Part shown: positions 32,640 through 41,928 of the stretch, in pieces
Layout of the letters: the number at the start of each line of letters is the position of its first letter
Numbering within the stretch: position 1 is the first letter of the stretch
NCBI GenBank assembly: GCA_039198225.1
Contig: JBCCTQ010000001.1
Location: 62,001 to 126,000, forward strand
Length of the DNA: 64,000 bases
Direction of reading: 5' to 3'
Source of the DNA: JASJAR01 sp039198225
GTDB taxonomy: Bacteria; Pseudomonadota; Alphaproteobacteria; Rhodobacterales; Rhodobacteraceae
The notes under the pieces: model-generated
Databases searched by the model: none
Seen by the model: the letters and a program-made list of their open reading frames with translations, nothing else
Told to the model about the DNA's origin: nothing
Made by a program: the position numbers and the translations under genes

Positions 32640-34330
32640 GCGACATGGCGATCCTTGAACTCAAAAACGTCGCGAAGAGTTTCGGCACCGGCACGCACGC
32701 AACCCATGTGTTGAAAGACGTGAACCTGGCAGTCGAGGAAGGTGAATTTCTGGTTCTCCTCGGCTTCTCTGGAACGGGCAAGACGACGCTCATCAACCTC
32801 CTTGCGGGGCTCGACAAGCCGACGCGAGGAAAAGCAACATTCCGCGGAGCCGAAATTACCGGCCCAGGGCCGGAGCGCGGTGTTATCTTTCAGTCCTATT
32901 CGCTGATGCCGTGGTTGACGGTGAACGGCAATGTGGGGCTCGCGGTCGACACTGTGTTCCCTGGCCTTTCACGGGCCGAGAAAGCTGAAAAGGTTGATCG
33001 CTACGTCAAAATGGTGGGCCTTTCGCACGCAGCGGGTCGTCGGCCAGCAGAACTCTCCGGCGGGATGCGACAGCGAGTCAACGTGGCACGTGCGCTGGCG
33101 ATGAACCCGGAAGTCCTTCTGCTCGACGAACCGCTGTCCGCACTCGATGCGCTAACGCGGTCGAACTTGGCCGATGAGATTGAGGCCATCTGGGAAGGAG
33201 ACCGAAAAACCTGCGTTCTCATAACCAACGACGTGGACGAAGCGATCATCCTCGGTGACCGGATCATTGCACTCAACCCCGATGGTACCCTCGGTGAAGA
33301 ATTCAAAGTGTCGATTCCGCGGCCACGGGAGCGGAGTGAGATGAACCATCACGAGGGGTTCAAAGCGCTCCGTGCCCGGGTGACAAATTACCTGATGGAT
33401 GTGGGCATCGAGGCTAAGGTTGAGGGCACTAAGGTCCTACCAGATGTGACGCCGATCCACGGTGTGCCTACGGCTGTGGCAGAGGCCCAGGAAGGCTTGA
33501 TCGAGCAGCGCTTCCTCGATTTTTCGCAGCTCCACAAGGTCTACCCGACGCCCAAAGGTCCGCTGACCGTGGTCGAAGACTTCGACCTCAAAATCAACAA
33601 GGGCGAATTCATCTCGTTGATCGGTCATTCAGGTTGCGGGAAGTCAACGGTGCTAACTATGGCTGCCGGGCTGAATGATATCTCCAAAGGTGCCATTAAA
33701 CTCGACGGTCGCCATGTGGAGGGAGCCGACCCCGAACGGGCTGTGGTGTTCCAGGCGCCGAGCCTTTTTCCCTGGCTCTCGGCCAAAGAGAACGTCGCGG
33801 TCGGGGTCGACAACGTCTATCCCAGGGCGTCGCGCCAGGAGCGGTCCGATGTGGTCGAGTATTACCTCGAACGGGTCGGCCTTGCCGACGCGATGGACAA
33901 GCCCGCCTCGAGCCTCTCGAACGGAATGCAGCAGCGGGTTGGGATCGCCCGGGCGTTCGCCCTTTCGCCGAAACTTCTTCTTCTCGATGAACCCTTCGGC
34001 ATGCTTGATAGCCTGACGCGGTGGGAATTGCAGGAAGTGCTGATGGAGGTATGGAGCCGGACCAAAGTCACCGCAATCTGTGTGACCCACGACGTCGACG
34101 AGGCGATCCTTCTTGCCGACCGTGTCGTGATGATGACCAACGGACCGCAAGCCACAATTGGCAAGATCACGGAGGTCGATCTGCCGCGGCCCCGGAGCCG
34201 GAAAGCGCTCCTCGAACATCCCGATTATTATGCTTATCGCCAGGAGGTGCTCGATTTCCTCGAAGAATACGAGCATGGGGCAAAGCCAAAGCGATCGGCA
34301 ACCCCCGCGCCCGCGGTGGCGGCCGAATAA
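32636..34330 (+). CDS. Nitrate ABC transporter tandem ATPase (two fused nucleotide-binding domains)
   Basis: A 564-residue fusion of two NrtD-type ATPases (about 5-250 and 290-550). Domain 1 has Walker A GFSGTGKTT, signature LSGGMRQRV and Walker B LLLDEPLSALD, but Asn in the H-loop (ITNDVDEA). Domain 2 has Walker A GHSGCGKST, an altered signature LSNGMQQRV and an intact H-loop VTHDVDEA. In the folded dimer the two deviations fall in the same composite ATP site, so one site is probably degenerate and one canonical. GTG 32636 is chosen because of the GTGA overlap; ATG 32645 is the alternative. Confidence 0.9.
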   Translation: MSDMAILELKNVAKSFGTGTHATHVLKDVNLAVEEGEFLVLLGFSGTGKTTLINLLAGLDKPTRGKATFRGAEITGPGPERGVIFQSYSLMPWLTVNGNVGLAVDTVFPGLSRAEKAEKVDRYVKMVGLSHAAGRRPAELSGGMRQRVNVARALAMNPEVLLLDEPLSALDALTRSNLADEIEAIWEGDRKTCVLITNDVDEAIILGDRIIALNPDGTLGEEFKVSIPRPRERSEMNHHEGFKALRARVTNYLMDVGIEAKVEGTKVLPDVTPIHGVPTAVAEAQEGLIEQRFLDFSQLHKVYPTPKGPLTVVEDFDLKINKGEFISLIGHSGCGKSTVLTMAAGLNDISKGAIKLDGRHVEGADPERAVVFQAPSLFPWLSAKENVAVGVDNVYPRASRQERSDVVEYYLERVGLADAMDKPASSLSNGMQQRVGIARAFALSPKLLLLDEPFGMLDSLTRWELQEVLMEVWSRTKVTAICVTHDVDEAILLADRVVMMTNGPQATIGKITEVDLPRPRSRKALLEHPDYYAYRQEVLDFLEEYEHGAKPKRSATPAPAVAAE

Positions 34331-34334
34331 TACG

Positions 34335-35702
34335 ATGGCCCGGGAACGTCTCGTCATCATCGGCGCTGGAATGGCTGCCGGGCGGCTCCTTGATCATCTG
34401 ACCGAGGACGGGACCGGGGCGTTCGACATTACGCTCTTCAACGCTGAGCCTCGAGGGAGCTACAACCGGATCATGCTCTCGCCGGTTCTCGCCGGTGATA
34501 AATCCTTCGCTGACATCATGACCCATGACGCGGCCTGGTACGAGGAAAATGGGATTGAAACGCGGTTCGGGGAGCGCGTCCTCGGTATAGATCGCAAAGC
34601 AAAGATCGTAACCGGCGAAAGAGGCGATGTTGCCTATGATCGGATGGTTTTAGCGACAGGATCTGACCCCTTTATGATCCCTCTGCCGGGCCATGACCTT
34701 GACGGGGTCATCGCGTACCGCGATCTCGAAGACACCGAGCAAATGATGGCGCTTGGTGCCGGAAAACGCGCGGTCGTTATCGGCGGTGGTCTTCTCGGCC
34801 TCGAAGCGGCCGCCGGGATGGCGGCGCGCGGGGTGGACGTTTCGGTCGTTCATTTGATGGGCCATCTGATGGAGCGCCAGCTTGACCCGGATGCGGGCGC
34901 ACTTCTCCAGGCATCGCTCGAAGACAAGGGCATTGCGATCTACTGCGATGCGCAATCGGAAGAGATCTTGGGAGACCACGGCCGCGTCGCAGGGCTTCGC
35001 TTGGCCGATGGACAGGTCCTCCCTTGCGACCTCTTGGTCATGGCGGTGGGCATACGTCCCGCTACCGGTCTCGCCAAGTCGTCTGGGCTTGACGTCGGGC
35101 GAGGTATTCTCGTCGGCGACACCATGGCAACCAGTGACCCAAGCATTTTCGCTTTGGGTGAATGCGTCGAGCATGGGGGGATGCTCTTTGGACTGGTCGC
35201 GCCGGTGTTCGATCAAGCCAAGGTATTGGCCTGCACCTTGTCGGAGAAACCGGCGCGCTTCGTGGCCAAAGAGCTTTCAACGAAGCTCAAAGTCACCGGA
35301 TGCGATTTGTTTTCGGCCGGTGATTTTCAACCCGGGCAGGGGCGGGAAGAGATTGTGTTCCGGGATCCAGCGCGCGCCGTCTACAAACGCCTCGTCCTCG
35401 AAGACGACCGGCTGGTGGGTGCCGTTATGTATGGTGATACGGCGGACGGAAACTGGTTCTTCGAGCTCATTCAGAACCGCGCCGATATCTCTTCATTCCG
35501 CGACACGCTGATATTCGGTGAAGCCCACGGTGCGGGGGGCGCCCCGCCGGACCCTCGCTTAGCCGCTGCAGCCTGGCGGCGTAAGCGAGGCTGCGGCGGC
35601 GAACCGGATGTGCGTAAGATCGAGTGCCCAAGCGCTGGGTTCTTGCGCGTTGCATCAACGAAGCAGGCTGGCATTGCAGCACCTTTTTGGAAAGCCGCCT
35701 GA
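34335..35702 (+). CDS. FAD-dependent oxidoreductase, electron-transfer subunit of nitrate reductase (NasB/NasC-like)
   Basis: A 455-residue pyridine-nucleotide-disulfide-oxidoreductase-fold protein with an FAD motif VIIGAGMAAGRLLDHL and an NAD motif VVIGGGLLGLEAAAGM, resembling the N-terminal half of NAD(P)H-nitrite reductase. It probably passes electrons from NAD(P)H to NasA. After the conserved end region (DTLIFGEAHG) the last ~50 residues are an unusual low-similarity tail with isolated cysteines and no CxC...CxxC BFD motif; that motif is instead at the NasA C-terminus. Its stop overlaps the nasA ATG by one base. Confidence 0.86.
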   Translation: MARERLVIIGAGMAAGRLLDHLTEDGTGAFDITLFNAEPRGSYNRIMLSPVLAGDKSFADIMTHDAAWYEENGIETRFGERVLGIDRKAKIVTGERGDVAYDRMVLATGSDPFMIPLPGHDLDGVIAYRDLEDTEQMMALGAGKRAVVIGGGLLGLEAAAGMAARGVDVSVVHLMGHLMERQLDPDAGALLQASLEDKGIAIYCDAQSEEILGDHGRVAGLRLADGQVLPCDLLVMAVGIRPATGLAKSSGLDVGRGILVGDTMATSDPSIFALGECVEHGGMLFGLVAPVFDQAKVLACTLSEKPARFVAKELSTKLKVTGCDLFSAGDFQPGQGREEIVFRDPARAVYKRLVLEDDRLVGAVMYGDTADGNWFFELIQNRADISSFRDTLIFGEAHGAGGAPPDPRLAAAAWRRKRGCGGEPDVRKIECPSAGFLRVASTKQAGIAAPFWKAA

Positions 35703-38344
35703 TGGATGGGACCGGGCTCTCGACCACCCGCTCGACATGCCCCTATTGCGGGGTGGGCTGCGGGGTGCTTCTGACCCCAGACGGCGCTGGCGGGTTGTTG
35801 GTCAAAGGAGACCCGGATCATCCCGCGAATTTCGGTAGGCTTTGCTCTAAAGGTTCCGCCCTTGGCGACACGGTCGGGCCTAGCCACCGGCTATTGGGTC
35901 CCACGATCCACGGTGAACCCGTGTCCTGGGATGTCGCGCTTCAAACGGTTGCGGACCGCTTTTCCGAGACGATTGCGCGCCACGGACCCGATGCGGCCGC
36001 CTTTTACGTGTCTGGTCAGCTCCTCACCGAGGATTACTACGTCGCGAACAAGCTGATCAAAGGCTTCATAGGAACGGCAAATATAGACACGAATTCAAGG
36101 CTTTGCATGGCCTCAACCGTGGCGGGGCACAAGCGTGCATTCGGCACCGACACTGTGCCGGGTACCTATGAAGATCTCGACACGGCCGACCTCGTGGTCC
36201 TGGTGGGCTCGAACTTGGCTTGGTGCCATCCCATTCTCCAACAACGCGTTTTGGCGGCGCGCCGCACACGGGGCACCAAGCTCATCGTCATCGATCCCAG
36301 GCGGACCGCGAGCTGCGACGGGGCCGATCTGCATCTCGCCCTGCGTCCCGGGGGCGACGTTGCCCTCTTCAATCGCCTTCTGGCCGAGATCGAGGCAAAG
36401 GGCGCCCTCGATCAGAGCTTTCTTGATTATACGGAGGGCGCGGAGGCGGCGCTCAAGGTCGCTCGGAAAGAGACCGGCGATGCGACCGGGCTTCATCCTG
36501 ACGAAATACAAAGATTCGCCGGCCTTTGGATCGGGACTGAACGGGTCGTCACTGTATTTAGCCAAGGGGTCAATCAGTCGACCAGCGGGGCCGACAAGGT
36601 CAACTCGATCATCAATTGCCATCTCGCGACAGGTCGGATCGGGCGGCCCGGCATGGGACCCTTTTCCGTGACCGGCCAGCCGAATGCCATGGGCGGACGC
36701 GAAGTTGGCGGGCTAGCCAATATGCTTGCCTGCCATCTCGACCTTGAAAATGCCGCACACCGGGCCGCGGTTCAAAGCTATTGGGACGCGCCCCAAATGC
36801 CCGAGGCGGCCGGACTGAAAGCGGTCGACATGTTCCGCGCGGTCGGTGATGGGCGGATCAAGGCACTTTGGATCATCCACACTAACCCGGCGGTCAGTAT
36901 GCCCGATGCCGACGCTGTGCGAGACGCCATCGCAGGCTGTGATTTCGTGGTGGTGAGCGACATCACCGGCGCCACCGACACGGCCCGGCTTGCCCATGTG
37001 CTCCTCCCGGCGGCGGCTTGGGCAGAGAAAGACGGAACCGTCACGAATTCAGACCGAACCATGAGCCGTCAGCGAAGGGTGCTTGAACCGCATGCCGGTG
37101 CGCGGCCGGATTGGGACATTCTTGCCGAAGTCGGGCGGCGCATGGGCTGGACCGAGGCGTTCGACTATAGGGGACCGGCGGAGATCTTCCGCGAACACGC
37201 TGCCCTGTCGGGGATCGCCCGGGAGTTCGGCAAAGACTTCGACATATCCGGTCTAGCCGACCTTTCCGACCGGGATTACGAGGCGTTTTCGCCGGTGCGG
37301 TGGCCCGTGCCAAAAGGCGAAGGCGCGACGACAAAAAGCCGGTTCTTTGCCGACGGCCAGTTCTTCCACCCCGGCGGCAAGGCGCGGTTTGTACCGGTGG
37401 CGTGGCGCCCGCCCGCCGCCAAGACGGGCCGACGTTACCCGTTCCGACTGAACACCGGGCGGCTGCGCGACCAATGGCATACGATGACACGCACCGCGCT
37501 GTCGGCGAAGCTCTCGGCCCATTTGCCCGAACCCTTCCTCGATATTCATCCAAAAGATGCCGACGAGCTTGGCCTTGCCGCGGCCGATCTCGTCGAGGTC
37601 AAGAGCCCCGAGGGCGCGGCGATCCTTCGGGCGCGGATCACTCCCGAAGTGATGCGTGGCCAAGTCTTTGCACCGATGCATTGGACCGGTGAGACCGCCC
37701 CCTCGGCCCGGATCGATGCGCTCGTGGCCGGAGCGGTGGACCCGGTCTCGGGCCAACCTGAAAGCAAAGCTGCGGTGGTTTCAGTCAAGAAGTTCGAGGC
37801 CGCCTGGTACGGCTTTGCCGTTTCGACCCATGCGCCAGAGCTCGATTGCGCTTACTGGGCGAGGGTCCGCACCGAGGCGGGCTACCGGGTCGAACTGGCA
37901 GGTCGTGCCTGGGTCGAGGATTGGGAACGCGCAGGCCGAAAGATCTTCAGTCTTGGCCAGGCGCAGATGACATCCTTTATGGATCTTTCCCGCGGTCAGG
38001 TGCGACTTGCCTTCCACGGCGAAGGTGGCAACCTCTTGGCAGCGCTCTTTGTTTCGCGGGAACCTGTTGCGGTGATGCGCGACTACGTCGCAACGCGCCC
38101 GGGCAGATCCGGCGACGATATTCTCCTCGGTCGGACCCCGGCCGATGTTCCAGACCCCGGCCCGGTGCTTTGTTCCTGCTTTGGAGTGGGGATCAACACG
38201 ATCGCTCGCGCGGTTGAAGAGCAGGGTCTTGTCTCAGTTGACGAGGTAGGCGCCGCTCTCCGCGCTGGGACGAATTGCGGCTCCTGCCGACCCGAAATTG
38301 GCTCCCTTCTAGCCGGGATCCAGCGGCCCCAGGCCGCCGAGTGA
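35702..38344 (+). CDS. nasA: Assimilatory nitrate reductase, catalytic molybdenum subunit
   Basis: An 880-residue molybdopterin-guanine-dinucleotide enzyme. The N-terminal [4Fe-4S] cysteines are in CPYCGVGCG...LCSKG, followed by the long molybdopterin domains (GSNLAWCHPIL with the likely Mo-ligand region, TGRIGRPGMGPFSVTGQPNAMGGREVGG). The C-terminus carries an extra BFD-like [2Fe-2S] domain (VLCSCFGVG...TNCGSC), as in Klebsiella NasA. No Tat signal is present, so it is cytoplasmic. The ATG at 35702 overlaps the previous stop; an in-frame ORF from 35624 adds an unrelated tail and is rejected. Confidence 0.94.
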   Translation: MDGTGLSTTRSTCPYCGVGCGVLLTPDGAGGLLVKGDPDHPANFGRLCSKGSALGDTVGPSHRLLGPTIHGEPVSWDVALQTVADRFSETIARHGPDAAAFYVSGQLLTEDYYVANKLIKGFIGTANIDTNSRLCMASTVAGHKRAFGTDTVPGTYEDLDTADLVVLVGSNLAWCHPILQQRVLAARRTRGTKLIVIDPRRTASCDGADLHLALRPGGDVALFNRLLAEIEAKGALDQSFLDYTEGAEAALKVARKETGDATGLHPDEIQRFAGLWIGTERVVTVFSQGVNQSTSGADKVNSIINCHLATGRIGRPGMGPFSVTGQPNAMGGREVGGLANMLACHLDLENAAHRAAVQSYWDAPQMPEAAGLKAVDMFRAVGDGRIKALWIIHTNPAVSMPDADAVRDAIAGCDFVVVSDITGATDTARLAHVLLPAAAWAEKDGTVTNSDRTMSRQRRVLEPHAGARPDWDILAEVGRRMGWTEAFDYRGPAEIFREHAALSGIAREFGKDFDISGLADLSDRDYEAFSPVRWPVPKGEGATTKSRFFADGQFFHPGGKARFVPVAWRPPAAKTGRRYPFRLNTGRLRDQWHTMTRTALSAKLSAHLPEPFLDIHPKDADELGLAAADLVEVKSPEGAAILRARITPEVMRGQVFAPMHWTGETAPSARIDALVAGAVDPVSGQPESKAAVVSVKKFEAAWYGFAVSTHAPELDCAYWARVRTEAGYRVELAGRAWVEDWERAGRKIFSLGQAQMTSFMDLSRGQVRLAFHGEGGNLLAALFVSREPVAVMRDYVATRPGRSGDDILLGRTPADVPDPGPVLCSCFGVGINTIARAVEEQGLVSVDEVGAALRAGTNCGSCRPEIGSLLAGIQRPQAAE

Positions 38345-38371
38345 CTTCGCCATCTTCAACGGAGACTGACG

Positions 38372-39775
38372 ATGAAAGCCTTTCCGATGTTTATCAAAAC
38401 CACCGATCGACGGGTGGTGATCGTAGGGGGCGGCGAGCAGGCGGCCCAAAAGGCGCGTCTTCTTTTGAAAAGCGACGCAAAGCTCGTTTTCGCTGCGCCT
38501 GCACTCGATGACGAACTCAGGGCCTCCGTCACGGCCGGGCGGGCCGAGCATCACACGGGACCCATCGACGTTGAGCTCTTTGAAGGGGCAGCGATGGTCT
38601 TTGTCGCTACAGGCGAAGAGGCTGACGACATCGCCGCCCATCGGATAGCCAAAGCGGCCGGCAGCCTCGTTAACGTGGTGGACCGGCCCCATCTTTGCGA
38701 CATGACCACGCCGGCACTCGTTGACCGCGACCCGGTCGTTGTCGCCATCGGGACTGAAGGCACAGCCCCGGTTTTGGCGCGGCAGATCAAAACCAAGCTC
38801 GAAGAGACATTGCCCCAGAACCTCGGCGGGTTGGCGGCATTGGCCGGTCGGCTCCGAGATGCGGTGGCCGAGCATATGCCCTTTCCTGAACGGCGCAAAT
38901 TCTGGCGATGGGTTTTTGCGGCGGCACCCCGCCGGATGTGGGAAGAAGGGGCCGAGGCCCAGGCAGCCGAGACCATTAAAGCGGCCATTACAGACGGTGG
39001 GGCCCCCGACCGCGACAGGGAAGGCTCAATCGCCCTCGTCGGCGCTGGGCCGGGTGCGCGCGATCTGATGACGCTCCGCGCGGTCCAGCGTCTCCAGGAG
39101 GCGGATGTCATTTTCTACGATCGGCTGGTCGGGGAGGAGGCGTTGGAACTTGCGCGGCGGGATGCGGAACGGGTCTATGTGGGCAAACGACCCGGGACAA
39201 AAAGCTGGCCGCAAGACCGAATTAACGCGCTCATGGTGGCTGAGGCGAGGAAAGGGCACCGTGTGGTCCGTTTGAAATCAGGCGATCCAGGAATTTTTGG
39301 CCGCGCGGCCGAGGAATTGGCGGCGGCGCGCCAGGCTGGGATCGCGGTCGAGATCGTGCCGGGTGTCACGGCCGCATCCGCCGCGGGCGCGGCCCTCGGT
39401 CGGCCACTGACTGACCGTTCTGAGACAAGTCGCCTCGTCCTTGCGACGGCAACAGGTCAGGACGGAAAGTTCTCCGCTGCGGGCACCGATGTCGCGGGGC
39501 CAGGATCGACAACGGCATTTTACATGGGACTCCGGCAGGCGGCCCATATCCAAACGGAGTTACTAGCGGGCGGCGTTCCCGCTGCTGCGCCGGTCACCGT
39601 CGTGGTGGATGCGTCCAAAGCCAGAGAGAAGATCTTTGAGACGCGGCTCGACGAGCTGGGCGCGACCGTTGAAGGCGGCAAGATCGACGGGAGCGCAGTG
39701 ATACTCGTCACTTGGCCCCATTCTGCGGTGGCCGGGGCTGAGCCGATGGTCTCACCACTTTTGGCCCGAGCCTAA
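38372..39775 (+). CDS. cysG: Siroheme synthase (uroporphyrinogen-III methyltransferase / precorrin-2 dehydrogenase / ferrochelatase)
   Basis: A 467-residue trifunctional enzyme. The N-terminal NAD-binding part (VVIVGGGEQAAQKA) oxidises precorrin-2 and inserts iron. The C-terminal SAM-dependent methyltransferase starts at about residue 215 (IALVGAGPGARDLMTL) and contains VRLKSGDPGIFGR and PGVTAASAA. It supplies the siroheme required by the nitrite reductase upstream, so the island is self-sufficient for this cofactor. It lies 27 bases after nasA. Confidence 0.94.
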   Translation: MKAFPMFIKTTDRRVVIVGGGEQAAQKARLLLKSDAKLVFAAPALDDELRASVTAGRAEHHTGPIDVELFEGAAMVFVATGEEADDIAAHRIAKAAGSLVNVVDRPHLCDMTTPALVDRDPVVVAIGTEGTAPVLARQIKTKLEETLPQNLGGLAALAGRLRDAVAEHMPFPERRKFWRWVFAAAPRRMWEEGAEAQAAETIKAAITDGGAPDRDREGSIALVGAGPGARDLMTLRAVQRLQEADVIFYDRLVGEEALELARRDAERVYVGKRPGTKSWPQDRINALMVAEARKGHRVVRLKSGDPGIFGRAAEELAAARQAGIAVEIVPGVTAASAAGAALGRPLTDRSETSRLVLATATGQDGKFSAAGTDVAGPGSTTAFYMGLRQAAHIQTELLAGGVPAAAPVTVVVDASKAREKIFETRLDELGATVEGGKIDGSAVILVTWPHSAVAGAEPMVSPLLARA

Positions 39776-39834
39776 GGCCGCTCGCGGCGCCTGGGTTGTG
39801 CTAACCAAGCCAGTTTGGTCTTTATTGCGGGGCC

Positions 39835-40764
39835 ATGGCCTTTGAACGGATCGTCAGAAACGTACGGCTTCGCCAATTGCGGTGCTTTGTCACCGTCGCC
39901 CAGAAAGGGAGTTTTGTCGCCGCGGCCGATGAATTGGGGCTCACACAGCCCGCGGTGAGCCGGAGCGTGGCTGAACTGGAGAGCATTGTTGGCCATACGT
40001 TGTTTGACCGCTCCCAGCGCGGCGCACGGCTGACCTGGCGGGGTCAGTCCCTACTGAACGCCGCCGAGGCGGGTCTTTTGCAGATCTCCCAAGGCCTCAA
40101 CGTGGCCGCGAGCGACGGCGCCCAAAGCGAAACCATAAGGGTGGGCGCTTTGCCGAATGTGTGTTCGCAGTTTCTTCCTGACGTCATTGGCGACTTCAAA
40201 CGCGACTATCCCAGCGTGGTCGTTCGGATTTTGACAGGTACTAATGCGGCGCTTCTCCAGGATCTCAGAGTGGGGGACACCGACTTCGTCCTCGGCCGTT
40301 TGTCATCGAATGAGGACATGCGCGGCCTCGTTTTTGAGACGCTCTTCGACGAGCCTTTGATCTTCGTTGTGAGGCGTGGCCATTCCTTGGCCCAAGGCAA
40401 GCCGAATATTGAGGATGTCCTAGAGTTTCCTCTGCTTCTTCCGCCCAAGGGAACGATCATCCGACAGGAGCTCGACCGGTACTTTGCATCGCAGGCTGTC
40501 ACTCATCTGCCTAACGCCGTTGAGACGACTTCTTCCGATTTTCAAAGGACCTATCTTGCAAAAACCGAGGCTGTCTGTGTCCTCCCTCGGGGTGTCTTTC
40601 TGCAAGACCTGGCCGACGGAGATGTCACGTCCCTCGCCCTAGGCGAGGCGGAACTCACCGGTCCGGTTGGACTGACGACGAACCCGGAAGTGCCTCAAAG
40701 CCCAACAATGGCGGATCTCCTCGCACGCATCAGGGGCACCTCTTACATTCCAATTTCGGTATAG
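39835..40764 (+). CDS. pcaQ: LysR-family regulator, PcaQ-like
   Basis: A 309-residue LysR protein: N-terminal helix-turn-helix (LRQLRCFVTVAQKGSFVAAADELGLTQPAVSRSVAELE) and a C-terminal effector domain. Position directly before a protocatechuate operon suggests PcaQ, the activator that responds to carboxymuconolactone/ketoadipate in alphaproteobacteria. Unlike the classical arrangement it is on the same strand as its presumed targets. I could not find a clear copy of the known PcaQ site in the 78-base gap that follows, so the symbol is tentative. Confidence 0.72.
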   Translation: MAFERIVRNVRLRQLRCFVTVAQKGSFVAAADELGLTQPAVSRSVAELESIVGHTLFDRSQRGARLTWRGQSLLNAAEAGLLQISQGLNVAASDGAQSETIRVGALPNVCSQFLPDVIGDFKRDYPSVVVRILTGTNAALLQDLRVGDTDFVLGRLSSNEDMRGLVFETLFDEPLIFVVRRGHSLAQGKPNIEDVLEFPLLLPPKGTIIRQELDRYFASQAVTHLPNAVETTSSDFQRTYLAKTEAVCVLPRGVFLQDLADGDVTSLALGEAELTGPVGLTTNPEVPQSPTMADLLARIRGTSYIPISV

Positions 40765-40842
40765 TATATCGCTGATTTTGAATTTTATTTACCGTTAATG
40801 AGATGCTAGCGTTTCCTTGGAGCACTCTAGGGAGGATGCATC

Positions 40843-41847
40843 GTGTTTCAAATCAAGGCAGCTATTGCCGGACTAGCCATGGCAGCCGCAGCGACCTGCG
40901 GGCATGCGCAAAACCTTAGTCTTGAAGGGGGAGGGGCGGCGTCTCTGACCGGGATCGTCCCGCAAACCTTCGCTCAATTCGCAGCCGAGGAAGGTCTGAA
41001 CTTGCAAGTTGTGCTGGGCCAAACTCTGACCAGGGCAGCATTAAAGCTCGCGGCGGGACGTATCGACATGGCCGTGGTCCCACCTGGAGCGTATCGGGCG
41101 ATGTCGAACGGGGTCGGCCCCTATGCAGAGCAGGCGGACCAGGCAAAAGCGCTCGCACCGAACGTCCGGGCGCTCTTTGCCTTTCCGGCAGGGACCTTCC
41201 ATCCGGTTGTTTGGGCCGATAGCGGCATTGAAAGCCTCGCAGATGTGGCGGGCAAGCGCGTCTATATTGGACCGCCCGCGGGGGCGGCGAGTGCCCAGAT
41301 CCAGTCGCTGATCGAGCTCGGTTCAGGCGGATTGAAGGCGGGCGACGATTACGAGGGCGTGCGGGCCCCCTGGGGGGCAGCCCAACAAGCGTTCCAAGAT
41401 GGGCAGTTTGACGTCTATGTGGGTTCGGTCGCCGTCGGGAGCCAAGCCCTTAACGAGTTGAGCCTCCAGCGCGAAATCCGCGTGCTCGGTGTTTCAGACG
41501 ATGTGCGAGGCTCGGACGGCTGGTCGGATTTTCTTGTCAACGCGGCCCAATTTGAATCGAAGATTTCGGCGGGCACGTATTCGGGGCAGGTGAATGGCGA
41601 CAGCGACCAAGTGTCGACCGCCTCGGCCATGATGATGAGCGTCCAAGCCTCGATGGACGACGACACCGCCTATGCGCTGACCAAGGCCTATTGGGAGAAC
41701 CTCGACGCGATGATGAACGCCAATGCGCTCATGCGGTCGATCGACCCCGAAAAACCCTTTGCGGGTATGAATGCCAAGCTTCATCCGGGCGCCCTTCGCT
41801 ACTACGACGAGGTTGGTATCGAGGTGCCTGCGGACCTTCGGTCCTAA
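40843..41847 (+). CDS. TAXI-family TRAP transporter substrate-binding protein
   Basis: A 334-residue periplasmic protein with a signal peptide (MFQIKAAIAGLAMAAAATCGHAQ) and TAXI-family sequence (GKRVYIGPPAGAAS, VRAPWGAAQQAFQDGQFDVYVGS). The GTG start follows AGGGAGGATGC. It delivers substrate to the fused TRAP permease encoded next. TAXI proteins are known for glutamate and other carboxylates; here the operon suggests an aromatic acid or its sulfate ester. A hairpin follows the stop. Confidence 0.9.
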   Translation: MFQIKAAIAGLAMAAAATCGHAQNLSLEGGGAASLTGIVPQTFAQFAAEEGLNLQVVLGQTLTRAALKLAAGRIDMAVVPPGAYRAMSNGVGPYAEQADQAKALAPNVRALFAFPAGTFHPVVWADSGIESLADVAGKRVYIGPPAGAASAQIQSLIELGSGGLKAGDDYEGVRAPWGAAQQAFQDGQFDVYVGSVAVGSQALNELSLQREIRVLGVSDDVRGSDGWSDFLVNAAQFESKISAGTYSGQVNGDSDQVSTASAMMMSVQASMDDDTAYALTKAYWENLDAMMNANALMRSIDPEKPFAGMNAKLHPGALRYYDEVGIEVPADLRS

Positions 41848-41860
41848 ACAGGTACCCTTC

Positions 41861-41882
41861 GGGCGGCGCCTTTGTGCCGCCC
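41861..41882 (+). other. Hairpin between TAXI binding protein and TRAP permease
   Basis: Seven-pair inverted repeat GGGCGGC / GCCGCCC with loop GCCTTTGT, 13 bases after the stop and without a T-run. It is the third binding-protein/permease junction in the window with such an element. Confidence 0.55.
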
Positions 41883-41928
41883 ACCGCAAAGTCGAACCAT
41901 CGCTTCGCTGCCTAGGGAGGACAGTGCC

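Noticed and set aside
40765..40842. PcaQ-binding site before the TAXI gene
   Set aside because: Only a weak CCGTTAA-like half-site is visible; the known two-arm site with GGTTAA was not found.
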